64,000 nucleotides of DNA. Source: CAVRZR01 sp964354215 (GTDB lineage Bacteria > Actinomycetota > Coriobacteriia > Anaerosomatales > CAVRZR01). Positions 16,521-25,763 of the stretch are shown here, in pieces (positions within the stretch are counted from its first letter, which is position 1; every line of letters begins with the position of its first letter). The notes under the pieces are model-generated. The model did not search any database, was not told where the DNA came from, and saw only the letters and a list, made by a program, of their open reading frames with translations. Where the stretch lies: positions 124,001 to 188,000 of the forward strand of contig CAYGYT010000001.1 of assembly GCA_964354215.1 (NCBI GenBank), given 5' to 3'. The position numbers were made by a program, and so were the translations under genes.

Positions 16521-17321
16521 ATGAGCGACCAGACGCGCCCGGCGCCCGCAGCCGACTACGACGAGTTCGTTGACTGGGACCGGCGTCTCGCTCGAGAGGC
16601 GCCCCTGTTCCGGCGCGTATTCGACAACGCCGAAGCGCACAGGGTCATCGACGTCGGGGCGGGAAGCGCGAGGCACGCGATCATGTTCGCGACCTGGGGT
16701 CTTGAGGTCGTGGCCGTCGATCCAGACGAGTCAATGCTGGCCCAGGCCGAGACGAACGTTGCCGGCCGCACCGCCGACATCGCCCGGGCGGGCGGCTCGA
16801 TCGAGATGGTCCGCGGGGGGTTCGGCGAGCTTGCCTCTCTCGGGCTCGGTCCCTGCGACGCCATCACGTGTACCGGAAACGCACTCCCGCACGTCGACGG
16901 TGTTCTCGGCCTGCGCTCGACGCTCGCCGATTTCGCGGCCGTTGTCAGGCCGGGTGGCGCACTCGTGCTCCACCTGCTCAACCACGCGCGTCTGCTTGTG
17001 GCGCGCCCGCGAGCTATTGCGCCGGTGTTTCGGCAGACCCCGGGGGGCGAGAAGGTCTTCTTGCGGGTCATCGACTATCCCGAAGGAGACGAGTACCTCG
17101 ACTTCGACTTCCTTACGCTCGTGCGAGACGAAGCCGGCGAGTGGAGCGTGGCGCATCGGCGTTCGCCGCATACTGCGCTGCCGGTCGACGTGCTCGAGCG
17201 CGAGCTCGCAGCTGCTGGCTTCGGAGACGTGCAGGAGTTCGGCTCGCACGACGGGCGAGCGTTCGTCGCAGAGACCGACGAGAGCGTGATCCTCACCGCG
17301 AGACGCAGAGCGGGAGACTGA
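16521..17321 (+). CDS. Class I SAM-dependent methyltransferase
   Basis: 266 residues. Motif I is visible as HRVIDVGAGSARHAIMFA (about 40-57), with the acidic end of strand 2 in VVAVDPDESML, and motif IV-like PCDAITCTGNALPH near 113-126. The fold is complete, with C-terminal strands to about 260. It transfers methyl from S-adenosylmethionine to an unknown acceptor. An AGGAG site precedes the ATG. Convergent with maf. Confidence 0.86.
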   Translation: MSDQTRPAPAADYDEFVDWDRRLAREAPLFRRVFDNAEAHRVIDVGAGSARHAIMFATWGLEVVAVDPDESMLAQAETNVAGRTADIARAGGSIEMVRGGFGELASLGLGPCDAITCTGNALPHVDGVLGLRSTLADFAAVVRPGGALVLHLLNHARLLVARPRAIAPVFRQTPGGEKVFLRVIDYPEGDEYLDFDFLTLVRDEAGEWSVAHRRSPHTALPVDVLERELAAAGFGDVQEFGSHDGRAFVAETDESVILTARRRAGD

Positions 17322-17327
17322 GCGTGG

Positions 17328-18032
17328 CTACGTTCGGGCGCGTTTGCCCTCGCTCGTTTCAACGAGCGGGCCCAGCTCGCAGCGACGCCCGAGCGCGCGG
17401 TCGCACGTCGCGATCGGCGACGCCATCGCGCTGAGATCGCAGGCAAGCCCGAGGGACGCGAGCACGATGCGCAAGTGGCAGAGCGGCAGCCCGGCGACAT
17501 TCTGGTAGCACTCGCCGACAGCAACGTCGGCCACCTGACCTTCGATGTTGTAGGCGCCCGCGCACCCCATGAACTCGTCCGTCGCCGTCCACGCCTCGAT
17601 CTGACAGTCGCTGAGTGACTTCATGCGCACCTCGGTCGTTACCGCGAACTCGTGGGGATCGGCGTCGAAGGCCCTCATGACCGCACCGCCTGTCACCACG
17701 TCGTGAGTTCGTCCCGACAACGCGCGCAGCATCCGCCACGCATCGGCGCGGTCACGGGGCTTGCCGAGCGCGCACCCGTCCAGCACAACGATCGTGTCGA
17801 AGGCGATGAACACGTCCGATGCGCGGTCGCCACGTTCGCTCACGGCGGCTCGCGCCTTCTCGGCGGCGAGATGGGAAGCGAGTAGCTCAGGGCGGTAGGC
17901 GAGGGGCGAATCGAGTTCCTCGGGAGTGTCAACCGCCATGAGCTCTACGGGCACACCGAGCCACGAGACGAGCCGTCGGCGGCGGGGGGATACGGACGCG
18001 AGCACGAGGGTGCATTCAGGAGCGGCCAGCAT
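17328..18032 (-). CDS. maf: Maf-family nucleoside triphosphate pyrophosphatase
   Basis: 234 residues. Family motifs are present: LASVSPRRRRLVSWLG near the N-terminus, EKARA (about 59), FIAFDTIVVLDG with the catalytic aspartate, GKPRDRADAWRMLRALSGRTHDVVTG, and AYNIEGQ. Maf enzymes hydrolyse dTTP/UTP or modified nucleotides to monophosphates in the cytoplasm. The last 30 residues exceed the usual length (about 190-200) and are unconserved. Divergent from the HEAT-repeat gene. Confidence 0.88.
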   Translation of the reverse strand: MLAAPECTLVLASVSPRRRRLVSWLGVPVELMAVDTPEELDSPLAYRPELLASHLAAEKARAAVSERGDRASDVFIAFDTIVVLDGCALGKPRDRADAWRMLRALSGRTHDVVTGGAVMRAFDADPHEFAVTTEVRMKSLSDCQIEAWTATDEFMGCAGAYNIEGQVADVAVGECYQNVAGLPLCHLRIVLASLGLACDLSAMASPIATCDRALGRRCELGPLVETSEGKRART

Positions 18033-18142
18033 ACGCCGATGATAGCACCGGAGGTACGTATGTCTGCGGGCTGACGAACGCGCCGCACGCGCGGAATCAG
18101 CGTGCGAACCGTTGGCGAGTCAGCTCGGCGGGTGGAGGATCC

Positions 18143-20269
18143 GTGCCGGTCGGGACAGAACGCAAAGTGCGCGTGCCAGCCGAGGTCGAGGCGCTCTTGA
18201 AGCAGCTCCTCGTGACGTACAAGGCTGTCATGCTCTACCCGCCGTCGAGCAACATCCCGCGCGAGAACGGCGACATGGTCGCGGAGCAGCTGAAGCAGAT
18301 CGTCGCGACGCGTCCAGAGGTGACGCTCGTCGTCGCCAAGGACCAGCTGCTCTTCGAGGACGCGGTGGTCTTCCCAGGGCAGCCGGCGTTCTCCGCGCTC
18401 GCCCAGGAGTTCTACAACCGCGGCGTCGCCGACATGCGATTCCACGCGGGCGCGAGCGGACAGGACTTCGTCGCGTTCCTTTCGCTGCTCAGGGTGTCAC
18501 CCGCTGAGATCGCCTCCGGAGGCGGGTTCGAGACCCGCCTCTGGGACCAGATCGTGGACACGATCACTGTGACGGACGCCCGCTTGCAGGTGCGCGACGA
18601 GATAGCTCGTGAACCCCTTGAGGACCAGGTAAGAGCTGGCGAGGTCGAGCGCGTGCTCGACGACCATCTCGCCGGAAGGCCAATCGAGCGGCGGGTTCTC
18701 GTTCGGGTTGTGAGCGACTCCGCGGCGGTCGGGTCCTACCTGACCGAACAACTGGCTGGTGTCGGAGGCGGCGAGAGTCTGGATGCCGTCCGGCTCAAGG
18801 AACTCGCTCATATCGCCGCTGAGCAGCCCACCTCAGAGCGCTCCGCACTGTTCGCGGCGATAGCCGAGGCCATCGACTCGCTCGAACCCTCAGCGAGGCG
18901 TGCTCTGCTGATCGACTACGCACTTCCCGAGGCGCGAACCGACGATGCGCTGGCCACAATAGTCCAGCGAGTGGACGTGGACGAGGTCTGCAGGCTGCTC
19001 GTCGAGGGGCTCGGCGTGAGTTCCGAATCTCGAGATGGATTCGTTCGTGCGGTACGCACGCTCGCGCTGATCAGTGCAGCCGACCGCTCCGACGTGTTGA
19101 ACGCCGCGGGCGCTGCGATGCGCGGGGCGGGTATGAGCGACGCGGACGTGGGCGACGTGCTCGAGGCCGCTTCTCCGACCAGGCTCACGATCTCGGCAGG
19201 AGCCGCTGCGCCACGCGAGGAGAAGGACGCGGAGGCCATCTTTGGACTCATGGATCTCGCTCCCTTGAAGCAGTGGGAAAGCGAAGGCGACCCGGCGTTG
19301 CAGGCACTCGAGCGCGAGGCACGTCAGGGCGTGACCGACGGCGACATCGTGGCGACGCTCGTCGCACTCGTCACGACCGCCCCTGACGCCGATCGGTGGG
19401 CGGCCGTCATGTCGATGCTCGAGGACAGCCTGGAGCTCCTGGTGGCGAGGGGCGAGTTCGACATCGCGTCGGACGCCGCGCAGGCGTTCAGGATTGCGTC
19501 GGCCAGCGAAGCGTTCACCCCCGTCCAACAGAACCGGATGAAGGACGCGATCGGGCTGCTCACCCGGCCCGATGACGTGCGTGAGCTCACGAAGGCTCTT
19601 CGGGTGTTTGAGCCCGACTCCGACACGCACCTGGCGGCGCGGCGCCTGCTCAGACTCCTGGACGAGGGCGCCATCGACCCGCTGTTCGAGCTCCTGGCGG
19701 ACGAACCGGAGATGGCCGCGCGGAAGTCGCTCGTCGAGCTGCTGAGCGAGTTCGCCGTCGACCACGTCGAGAAGGTGGCTGCGCATCTCTCGGATACCAG
19801 GTGGTACGTCGTCCGCAACGTCGTGACCGTGCTGAGGGCGACAAAGGACCCCTCGACGGTGCACTACCTCTCACGCACCCTTCGCCACGCCGATCCCCGG
19901 GTGCGCCGAGAGAGCATTCGCGCTCTCGTCGGGATCACCGACCGCGCCGCCTCGAATCTGCTCGTGTCGGCGCTCACGGATGAGGATGCTCAGAACGTCC
20001 AACTCGCGGCGCGCTACCTGGGTCTTGCCCGCGTGCAGGGAGCGGTTCCTGCTCTGATGCAGGTCGCGCGCGGGGAAGGCAAGGGCAGTCGGGACATCGC
20101 ACCGCGCGTGGAGGCAGTGGAGGCGCTCGGTCGCATGGGCTCGCCGGAAGCACTCGCCGTCGTTTCCGAACTCGCGGCGAAACGAGTCCTAAAGGGTCCG
20201 CCTCGCGAGGTGCGAGCGGCGGCGGAATCCGCGATGGCTCAGGCCGCGACGGCTGGTTGTGCATCGTGA
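18143..20269 (+). CDS. HEAT-repeat protein paired with HD-GYP
   Basis: 708 residues, GTG after CGGGTGGAGG. Residues about 1-130 form a domain also recognisable in the next gene (a helix ending in YP/FYP, followed by VTLVVAKDQLLFEDAVVFPG). The middle is mostly helical and uncharacterised. The C-terminus (about 470-708) has tandem HEAT/PBS-lyase-like repeats: WYVVRNVVTVLRATKDP, VRRESIRALVGITD, VEAVEALGRMGSPEAL. It is probably a scaffolding protein. Its stop overlaps the HD-GYP start (GTGA), suggesting the two products act together. Confidence 0.78.
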   Translation: MPVGTERKVRVPAEVEALLKQLLVTYKAVMLYPPSSNIPRENGDMVAEQLKQIVATRPEVTLVVAKDQLLFEDAVVFPGQPAFSALAQEFYNRGVADMRFHAGASGQDFVAFLSLLRVSPAEIASGGGFETRLWDQIVDTITVTDARLQVRDEIAREPLEDQVRAGEVERVLDDHLAGRPIERRVLVRVVSDSAAVGSYLTEQLAGVGGGESLDAVRLKELAHIAAEQPTSERSALFAAIAEAIDSLEPSARRALLIDYALPEARTDDALATIVQRVDVDEVCRLLVEGLGVSSESRDGFVRAVRTLALISAADRSDVLNAAGAAMRGAGMSDADVGDVLEAASPTRLTISAGAAAPREEKDAEAIFGLMDLAPLKQWESEGDPALQALEREARQGVTDGDIVATLVALVTTAPDADRWAAVMSMLEDSLELLVARGEFDIASDAAQAFRIASASEAFTPVQQNRMKDAIGLLTRPDDVRELTKALRVFEPDSDTHLAARRLLRLLDEGAIDPLFELLADEPEMAARKSLVELLSEFAVDHVEKVAAHLSDTRWYVVRNVVTVLRATKDPSTVHYLSRTLRHADPRVRRESIRALVGITDRAASNLLVSALTDEDAQNVQLAARYLGLARVQGAVPALMQVARGEGKGSRDIAPRVEAVEALGRMGSPEALAVVSELAAKRVLKGPPREVRAAAESAMAQAATAGCAS

Positions 20270-21750
20270 GCGACGAGCGCTCTTTCGAGACTGACCTCGA
20301 GCAGCATGCCTCCGCCGGTGCTTCTCTCTCGCCCGTTGGCGTGATCGAGGAGAGCGGCGATACGGTCGAGTTCGATGGCGTCACTGCGTACTCGTCCAAG
20401 CAGCTCGGCCGCGTCCGCGACCTGCTCGCACGATTGTCGGCTGCGCGCCGACTCTCACGCTTCTACCCCGGCGAGCACCCCTCAGTCGATGAAGCAGTGA
20501 CCGATCTGTTCGCGACGATCGCGATCTACCACTCCGAGGGCGCCGACGTTCAACTGTCCTTTCACGAAGGGGAGATCATCTTCGGCGAGCAGGTGCTCAC
20601 CGGGGAGAGTATCGCCTTTGACCAACTGGTCCGCGAGATGGATTCGGCCGGCATCGGCACGCTCATCTTCCGAGTCGGGTTGACCGCAGAGGAGCTTCGC
20701 CAGGCGCTGCCGCTCTTGGCGGCCGACTCCGTCGACGTTCAGCGTGCGGGCAGCCTCGAGCAGCTGCGCCTGTCCTGCGATGCCCCGCATGTCTTCACCG
20801 GCGAGGTTCACGTCGTCAACGACAAGACCGAGACCCTGGGGTACGGCGATGAGATCGCCGGGGCGTACAGCGGCGCAGTGTCCTTGGTCCAGGAGATCGA
20901 CCGGCTGTTTCGGGCGAATCGAGCCGTGTCGGCCTCGAAGGTCAAGGGCGTGGTGCGGAGCCTGGTGGACGGCGTGCTCTCCAACGAGGGCGCCAGCCTT
21001 CGCCTCAGCGGAATGAAGAAGTTCGACGAGTACACCTACTACCACTCCGTGAACGTGGCGATACTTTCCATCGCCCTCGGCTCGCGCATAACCAACGACT
21101 ACCGGTTCCTGACGACGCTGGGCATCGGATCGCTCCTTCACGACATTGGTAAGCTCGCCCTCGACCCGAAGATACTGAACAAGCCAGGGGCGCTCTCGCC
21201 CACGGAGTGGGCGCTCGTACGCCGGCACCCTGTTCGCGGTGCCGAGATGGCCGCGCTCATACCGGGCATTGACCGCTCCGCGATCGCGGCCATCGCCGAG
21301 CATCACATGCGATACGATCTGGCCGGCTATCCGAGACGCCTGCCGCCGCGCCCCCAGCACCTTACTTCGCGCATCGTGGCCGTCGCCGATTCGTACGACG
21401 CCATGACCTCACGACGGGCCTACAGCGCGGCGCGCGTACAAGACGAAGCGGTCGCGCTCATTGCGAAGGTGTCGGGAAGCTCGCTCGACCCCACGCTCGT
21501 ACGGCTCTTCATCCGCCTCATAGGCGTGTATCCGCCTCGCTCGGTCGTTCGGCTGACCAACGGTGAAGTCGCGGTCGTGCTCTCGCCGGGCACAGCCGAC
21601 CCGGTCCTCCCACAAGTTCGCATCATCGCATCGGCCTCAGGCGCTATCATCGAACCGAAAGACGTCGATCTGGCCGAGGCGGATGGCGTTCGTGTGGTCG
21701 CGTGTCTCGATCCGCGTACGTTGAACGTCGAGGTGGAAGACTACCTGTAG
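20266..21750 (+). CDS. HD-GYP domain protein (cyclic-di-GMP phosphodiesterase-like)
   Basis: 494 residues from the GTG overlapping the HEAT gene stop. The N-terminal part (about 45-160) repeats the domain of the upstream protein (SRFYPGEHPSVDEAV, SFHEGEIIFGEQVL). The HD-GYP domain (about 225-410) keeps H260, H292-D293 in LLHDIGKL, H321, H346-H347 and the G354-Y-P356 motif, so metal binding looks intact. Such proteins hydrolyse c-di-GMP or act as nucleotide sensors. The consensus HHExxDGxGYP reads HHMRYDLAGYP, so one acidic residue is replaced. A TTG at 20257 is an alternative start. Confidence 0.87.
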   Translation: MSDERSFETDLEQHASAGASLSPVGVIEESGDTVEFDGVTAYSSKQLGRVRDLLARLSAARRLSRFYPGEHPSVDEAVTDLFATIAIYHSEGADVQLSFHEGEIIFGEQVLTGESIAFDQLVREMDSAGIGTLIFRVGLTAEELRQALPLLAADSVDVQRAGSLEQLRLSCDAPHVFTGEVHVVNDKTETLGYGDEIAGAYSGAVSLVQEIDRLFRANRAVSASKVKGVVRSLVDGVLSNEGASLRLSGMKKFDEYTYYHSVNVAILSIALGSRITNDYRFLTTLGIGSLLHDIGKLALDPKILNKPGALSPTEWALVRRHPVRGAEMAALIPGIDRSAIAAIAEHHMRYDLAGYPRRLPPRPQHLTSRIVAVADSYDAMTSRRAYSAARVQDEAVALIAKVSGSSLDPTLVRLFIRLIGVYPPRSVVRLTNGEVAVVLSPGTADPVLPQVRIIASASGAIIEPKDVDLAEADGVRVVACLDPRTLNVEVEDYL

Positions 21751-21769
21751 GGGCATGTGAGGCGGAGCG

Positions 21770-21794
21770 CCTTCAGCCCCAGCCGGCTGAAGGA
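21770..21794 (+). promoter_or_regulatory. Hairpin overlapping the ribosome site of the UPF0182 gene
   Basis: A nine-base-pair perfect stem (CCTTCAGCC at 21770-21778 with GGCTGAAGG at 21784-21792) lies just before the ATG at 21800. Its 3' arm contains most of the AAGGAG ribosome-binding site (21789-21794), so folding would hide it. There is no T-tract, making a terminator unlikely. Confidence 0.5.
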
Positions 21795-21799
21795 GCGAC

Positions 21800-24526
21800 A
21801 TGGGACAGCGTTCGAACGGCGGGGTCCGTATCGGAGTCGTCATAGCAACGGTCGTAGTCCTGTTCGGGCTGCCGTTCCTCACGTGGCTCGCAACGGTCTA
21901 CACGGACTTCCTGTGGTATGTGGACCTCGGCCAGCAGTCGGTCTTCGTCGTACGCCTCGTGAGCAGCCTCCTGTTCGGATTTGCGTTCGGAGCCGTAGCC
22001 TTCGCCCTCGTGTTCGTGAATGCGCGCATAGCGAGGCGTATGGCTCCGCGGGCGATGTTGCTTTCGATTGGGAACATACCGCCGCAGCTCGAAGAAGTGA
22101 TCCTGCAGATCCGCGCGCGCATCGGCCCCGTTCTCGACAAGGTGATCCTGTGGGGCTCGCTCCTTCTGGCGCTGCTCGTCGGCATGCGGATGTCGGCGTA
22201 CTGGGTGCCGCTGAGGCTGGCCCTCGCTGCCGTGCCTTTCGGCATCAAAGACCCGCAGTTCGGAAGGGACGTGGGCTTCTTCGTGTTCACGCTGCCGGCC
22301 CTGCGCATCATCTCGGACTGGCTGACCAGTATTCTCATCACGACGACCATCGTGACGCTCATAGTCCACGTGCTCGACGGCGCGATCCAACCTTGGGAGA
22401 GGCTCCGTGGATTCGCTCCGCACGTGAAGGCGCACCTTTCCGTTCTGCTCGGTCTGATCGTGCTTTCGAAAGCCTTCGCCTACTGGCTCGACATCTGGTC
22501 GCTCAACTTCTCGCCGAGGGGGCAGGTCACCGGGGCGTCGTATACCGACGTTCATGCCCAGCTGCCAGCCCTGCAGATCCTCATCGCGGTCGCCATCGGC
22601 GTAGGCATTGCCTTGCTCGTGAACATCAGCTACCAGGGCTGGCGGCTGCCGCTCATCGCGCTTGGCGTGTGGGTGGCGGCGGGCGTGGTCGTCGGAGTCG
22701 TCTACCCCGCACTCGTGCAGCAGTTCGTCGTGAGGCCGAACGAGGTCTCGCTCGAAGCTCCCTACATCAAGCGGAACATCCGGTACACACGCATGGGATT
22801 CGGGCTCGGTGACGTCATCGGGCGCCCGTTCGCGGCAACCGAGGATCTCACCGCGAAAGACGTCGTCGCCGACAGGGCGACGCTCCAAAACGTGCGCTTG
22901 TGGAACCCCGAGATCGTGAAGCAGGGCTTTAGCCAGCTTCAGTCGCTGCGGCCCTACTACGACTTCCCGGATGCGGACATCGACCGCTACACCATCAACG
23001 GCAAGCGCCGCCAGGTCCTCGTCGCAGCGCGCGAACTCAACATCGAGAAGCTCGCGGAGCAGGCCAAGACCTGGGTGAACGAGCACCTCGTCTACACGCA
23101 TGGGTTCGGCATCGTGATGAGTCCCGTGAACGAAGCCACGACACAAGGGTTGCCGAGTTTCGTGATCCAGAACATCCCGCCGAAGAGCCTCGACCCGGCT
23201 CTCGAGGTCAAGCAGCCGCGCATCTACTTTGGGGAGGACACGCTCGGCTACGTCATCGTCGACACGGGCATCCGGGAGTTCGACTTCCCGCGAGGCAACG
23301 GCAACGCCGAGACTGTCTACACGGGCTCCGCCGGGGTCAAGGTGGGCAGCCTTGCCCGCCGCATCGCGTGGGCGTTCAGGCTCGGTACGGCGCAGATCCT
23401 CTTCAGCAACTACGTGAAGCCCGAGAGTCGCGTCATCTTCGCGCGTGATCTGACGACTCGGATCAGTCGGCTCGCCCCCTGGCTCACACTCGAAGACGAC
23501 CCCTACCCCACGCTCGTCGACGGGCGCGTCGTGTGGATCGTGGATGCCTACACGTCGACCGACTACTTCCCGTACTCCGAGCGCCTGCCTGCCGGCTTCA
23601 ACTACTTGCGCAACTCCGTGAAGATCACGGTGGACGCCTACAACGGCACGGTAACCATGTACGGGTTCGATACGCAGGACCCGATCCTCAAGGCGTGGAA
23701 GACTGTGTTCCCGACGCTCATCACCAACGCCCGGCGGATCCCCGATGGCGTGCGGGAGCACTTCCGCTACCCGCAGGGCCTCTTCCGGACGCAGGCCGAG
23801 GTCTTTCGCAACTACCACATGACAGACCCACGCGTCTTCTACAACAAGGAAGACTCCTGGGACATCCCCACGGTGGGCAGCACGGGCGCCGAGATGGAGC
23901 CCTTCTATGTGCTCATGCGCCTTCCCGGACAGCCCGCCGCAGGCTTCCAGATGATCTTGCCGTTCACCGCGCGTGGGAAGTCGAACATGATCGGCTGGAT
24001 GTCGGCGAAGTCCGACCCCGCCGACTACGGCGAGCGCACCGTCTACCAGTTCCCGAAACAGCGGCTCGTGCTGGGACCGCAGCAGATCAGCGCTCGCATC
24101 AACCAGGACGCGAAGATATCCCCGCAGCTCTCGCTATGGAACCAGCGCGGAAGCCAAGCGATCTTCGGCGACATGCTCGTGATCCCCATCAAGAACTCGA
24201 TCGTCTATGTGCAGCCGCTCTACCTGCAGGCGGAGAACAACGCCATCCCTGAGCTGACACGAGTCATCGTCGTGTACTCCGACAAGGTCGAGATGGAGGC
24301 CACGCTCGAGGCTGCGCTGCTCAGGGTCTTCGGCGCGGAGGCGCCCTCCACGCCGACGACTGGCACGCCCACCCCTGCGGCCAGCGCGGCACGGGCACGC
24401 AAGCTCTTCGAGGACGCGATCGCCGCGCAGCGCAAGGGCGACTGGGCGGCTTACGGACGCGCGATAGACGAGCTCGGCAGGGTTCTGGAGCGGCTCACCA
24501 CGGTCGAAACGACAGCCACGAAGTAG
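21800..24526 (+). CDS. UPF0182 family large membrane protein
   Basis: 908 residues, normal for the family. Seven hydrophobic segments occupy about 1-300 (GVVIATVVVLFGLPFLTWLA, SVFVVRLVSSLLFGFAFGAV, ILLALLVGMRMSAYW and others). A large presumably extracytoplasmic domain follows to about 860, with family phrases such as NEVSLEAPYIKRNIRYTR, PYPTLVDGRVVWIVDAYT and YFPYSERLPAGFNYLRNSVK. The C-terminal tail is Ala/Thr-rich. The biochemical role of UPF0182 is unknown. The ribosome site lies in a hairpin (see 21770-21794). Confidence 0.93.
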   Translation: MGQRSNGGVRIGVVIATVVVLFGLPFLTWLATVYTDFLWYVDLGQQSVFVVRLVSSLLFGFAFGAVAFALVFVNARIARRMAPRAMLLSIGNIPPQLEEVILQIRARIGPVLDKVILWGSLLLALLVGMRMSAYWVPLRLALAAVPFGIKDPQFGRDVGFFVFTLPALRIISDWLTSILITTTIVTLIVHVLDGAIQPWERLRGFAPHVKAHLSVLLGLIVLSKAFAYWLDIWSLNFSPRGQVTGASYTDVHAQLPALQILIAVAIGVGIALLVNISYQGWRLPLIALGVWVAAGVVVGVVYPALVQQFVVRPNEVSLEAPYIKRNIRYTRMGFGLGDVIGRPFAATEDLTAKDVVADRATLQNVRLWNPEIVKQGFSQLQSLRPYYDFPDADIDRYTINGKRRQVLVAARELNIEKLAEQAKTWVNEHLVYTHGFGIVMSPVNEATTQGLPSFVIQNIPPKSLDPALEVKQPRIYFGEDTLGYVIVDTGIREFDFPRGNGNAETVYTGSAGVKVGSLARRIAWAFRLGTAQILFSNYVKPESRVIFARDLTTRISRLAPWLTLEDDPYPTLVDGRVVWIVDAYTSTDYFPYSERLPAGFNYLRNSVKITVDAYNGTVTMYGFDTQDPILKAWKTVFPTLITNARRIPDGVREHFRYPQGLFRTQAEVFRNYHMTDPRVFYNKEDSWDIPTVGSTGAEMEPFYVLMRLPGQPAAGFQMILPFTARGKSNMIGWMSAKSDPADYGERTVYQFPKQRLVLGPQQISARINQDAKISPQLSLWNQRGSQAIFGDMLVIPIKNSIVYVQPLYLQAENNAIPELTRVIVVYSDKVEMEATLEAALLRVFGAEAPSTPTTGTPTPAASAARARKLFEDAIAAQRKGDWAAYGRAIDELGRVLERLTTVETTATK

Positions 24527-24963
24527 GATCGGGCGCATTCCGCAGGGCGGTTCGAGCAGCGCGCAAAAGGCCTGCTCAGAGGCTACGAAACGGACAAGCG
24601 GCCCCGATTCTGCTACCCTACACGGGTTCTGCAAGGACGCCCGTCAGCGTTCGGCCGTCAGACGATTGGAACGGCCGAGGGACCTGCGCGACGGGTGTTG
24701 GGACACAATCCGATCGGATCGGCCACCGATTCGCCAAAGGCGCGGGGGCGCAGGCGAACGAACCGAACGAGACCAGCGATAGGTCCACCGCCAAAAAAGC
24801 ATACGTGCTTCTTCGGCAAATGAGACGACGGCTGTGCCGCTCTCTGTGCCGGATGCGAGGCAGCATGCTTGCCGCTTGATCCCACTCCGCTGTCCCGGGC
24901 AGTAGTCCGCCCTTCACGCCTCCGTGCCGTCGTCTGCCCTGTTCCCGGCACTCGGAGGTTTAT
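24527..24963 (+). other. Long leader region upstream of the RlpA-like gene, no gene seen
   Basis: No supported coding sequence. It contains several inverted repeats: TCGGCCGT...ACGGCCGA around 24652-24679, and a near-palindrome of 12 bases on each side near 24791-24818 whose mismatches become G-U pairs if transcribed from the minus strand. A leader this long before a cell-wall gene suggests RNA regulation, but I could not match a known riboswitch class (c-di-AMP was looked for). Confidence 0.4.
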
Positions 24964-25632
24964 GTGAGTACGCGTAGGAGAATCGTCAGGACCTCGATCC
25001 TCGTCCTGGTCGTTCTCGCCATCGGTTCGATCGGATCGGCCTGCTTCCTCGGCACTTCCGCCATCGGGCCGAAGAGAGCGTTCGCTGAGGCGCCAGTATC
25101 CGAAACGGGTACGCTCGGCGTCGGCGAGCGCACAGTCGCTCCGCTGACCGCAACCGTCACTGCGACGGACAAGGTCGGCGCCGAGCCGTCTGTATCGGCA
25201 ACCGCTGCGGCCGCCCTTGTGGCACCTGCCATCAAGGTGGTTTCGACGAGCGCCGAATACACGCGGGCGACGAAGAAGGTCGCGCCGGCGCGAGCGGCCA
25301 AGAACGTCGCCGCGATGAGCATCGGTGGCGCCATCACCCGCGGCTGGCAGCGCGCCAGGTGTTCTTGGTATGGCCCCGGATTCTACGGTCACACGATGGC
25401 TGGCGGCGGCAAGCTCAAGCGCAACAGCATGGTGGTTGCGCACCGCAGGCTGCCGTTCGGCACGCGGATCCAGTTCTGGCACCGTGGCCGTACCGTGACG
25501 GCGGTCGTACGCGACCGCGGACCGTTCATCAGCGGCCGCTCGTTCGACCTCGGACCGGGCACTGCGAAAGCGCTCGGCTTTGCCGGCGTGGGCACCGTCC
25601 GCTACCGGATCCTCGGCAGGAGCAGGAGCTAG
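24964..25632 (+). CDS. RlpA-like secreted protein (double-psi beta-barrel)
   Basis: 222 residues, GTG with an ideal GGAGG site five bases upstream. An N-terminal signal or anchor segment (about 9-30) is followed by an Ala/Thr-rich linker, and the DPBB domain covers about 135-222. RlpA hallmarks are clear: CSWYGPGFYGHTMAGG, VAHRRLPFGTRI and VRDRGPFISGRSFDLG. RlpA proteins act on or bind denuded peptidoglycan; the aspartate of RDRGPF belongs to the catalytic region. Only the DPBB is present, with no SPOR domain. A strong terminator follows at 25674. Confidence 0.87.
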   Translation: MSTRRRIVRTSILVLVVLAIGSIGSACFLGTSAIGPKRAFAEAPVSETGTLGVGERTVAPLTATVTATDKVGAEPSVSATAAAALVAPAIKVVSTSAEYTRATKKVAPARAAKNVAAMSIGGAITRGWQRARCSWYGPGFYGHTMAGGGKLKRNSMVVAHRRLPFGTRIQFWHRGRTVTAVVRDRGPFISGRSFDLGPGTAKALGFAGVGTVRYRILGRSRS

Positions 25633-25673
25633 CGTTCGCTCGACGATTCGAAACGAACACCCACATGAGATCT

Positions 25674-25703
25674 CGTATGGCGCCACGTGTCCGGCGCCAT
25701 ACG
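25674..25703 (+). terminator. Intrinsic terminator after the RlpA-like gene
   Basis: Perfect 11-bp stem (CGTATGGCGCC with GGCGCCATACG), eight-base loop, followed by TCTTTGG. It separates the RlpA-like gene from the next transcription unit. Confidence 0.7.
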
Positions 25704-25763
25704 TCTTTGGGGTATCTTCATCCAGTGAAGTCCGGAGGGTGTCCCACATGAAGGAGGGACCCG

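Noticed and set aside
24791..24818. Inverted repeat as an intrinsic terminator after the UPF0182 gene
   Set aside because: There is no T-tract after the stem on either strand; the T-run lies inside the arm.
24527..24963. c-di-AMP (ydaO) riboswitch before the RlpA-like gene
   Set aside because: Expected by analogy, but none of the conserved blocks could be found in the right order.
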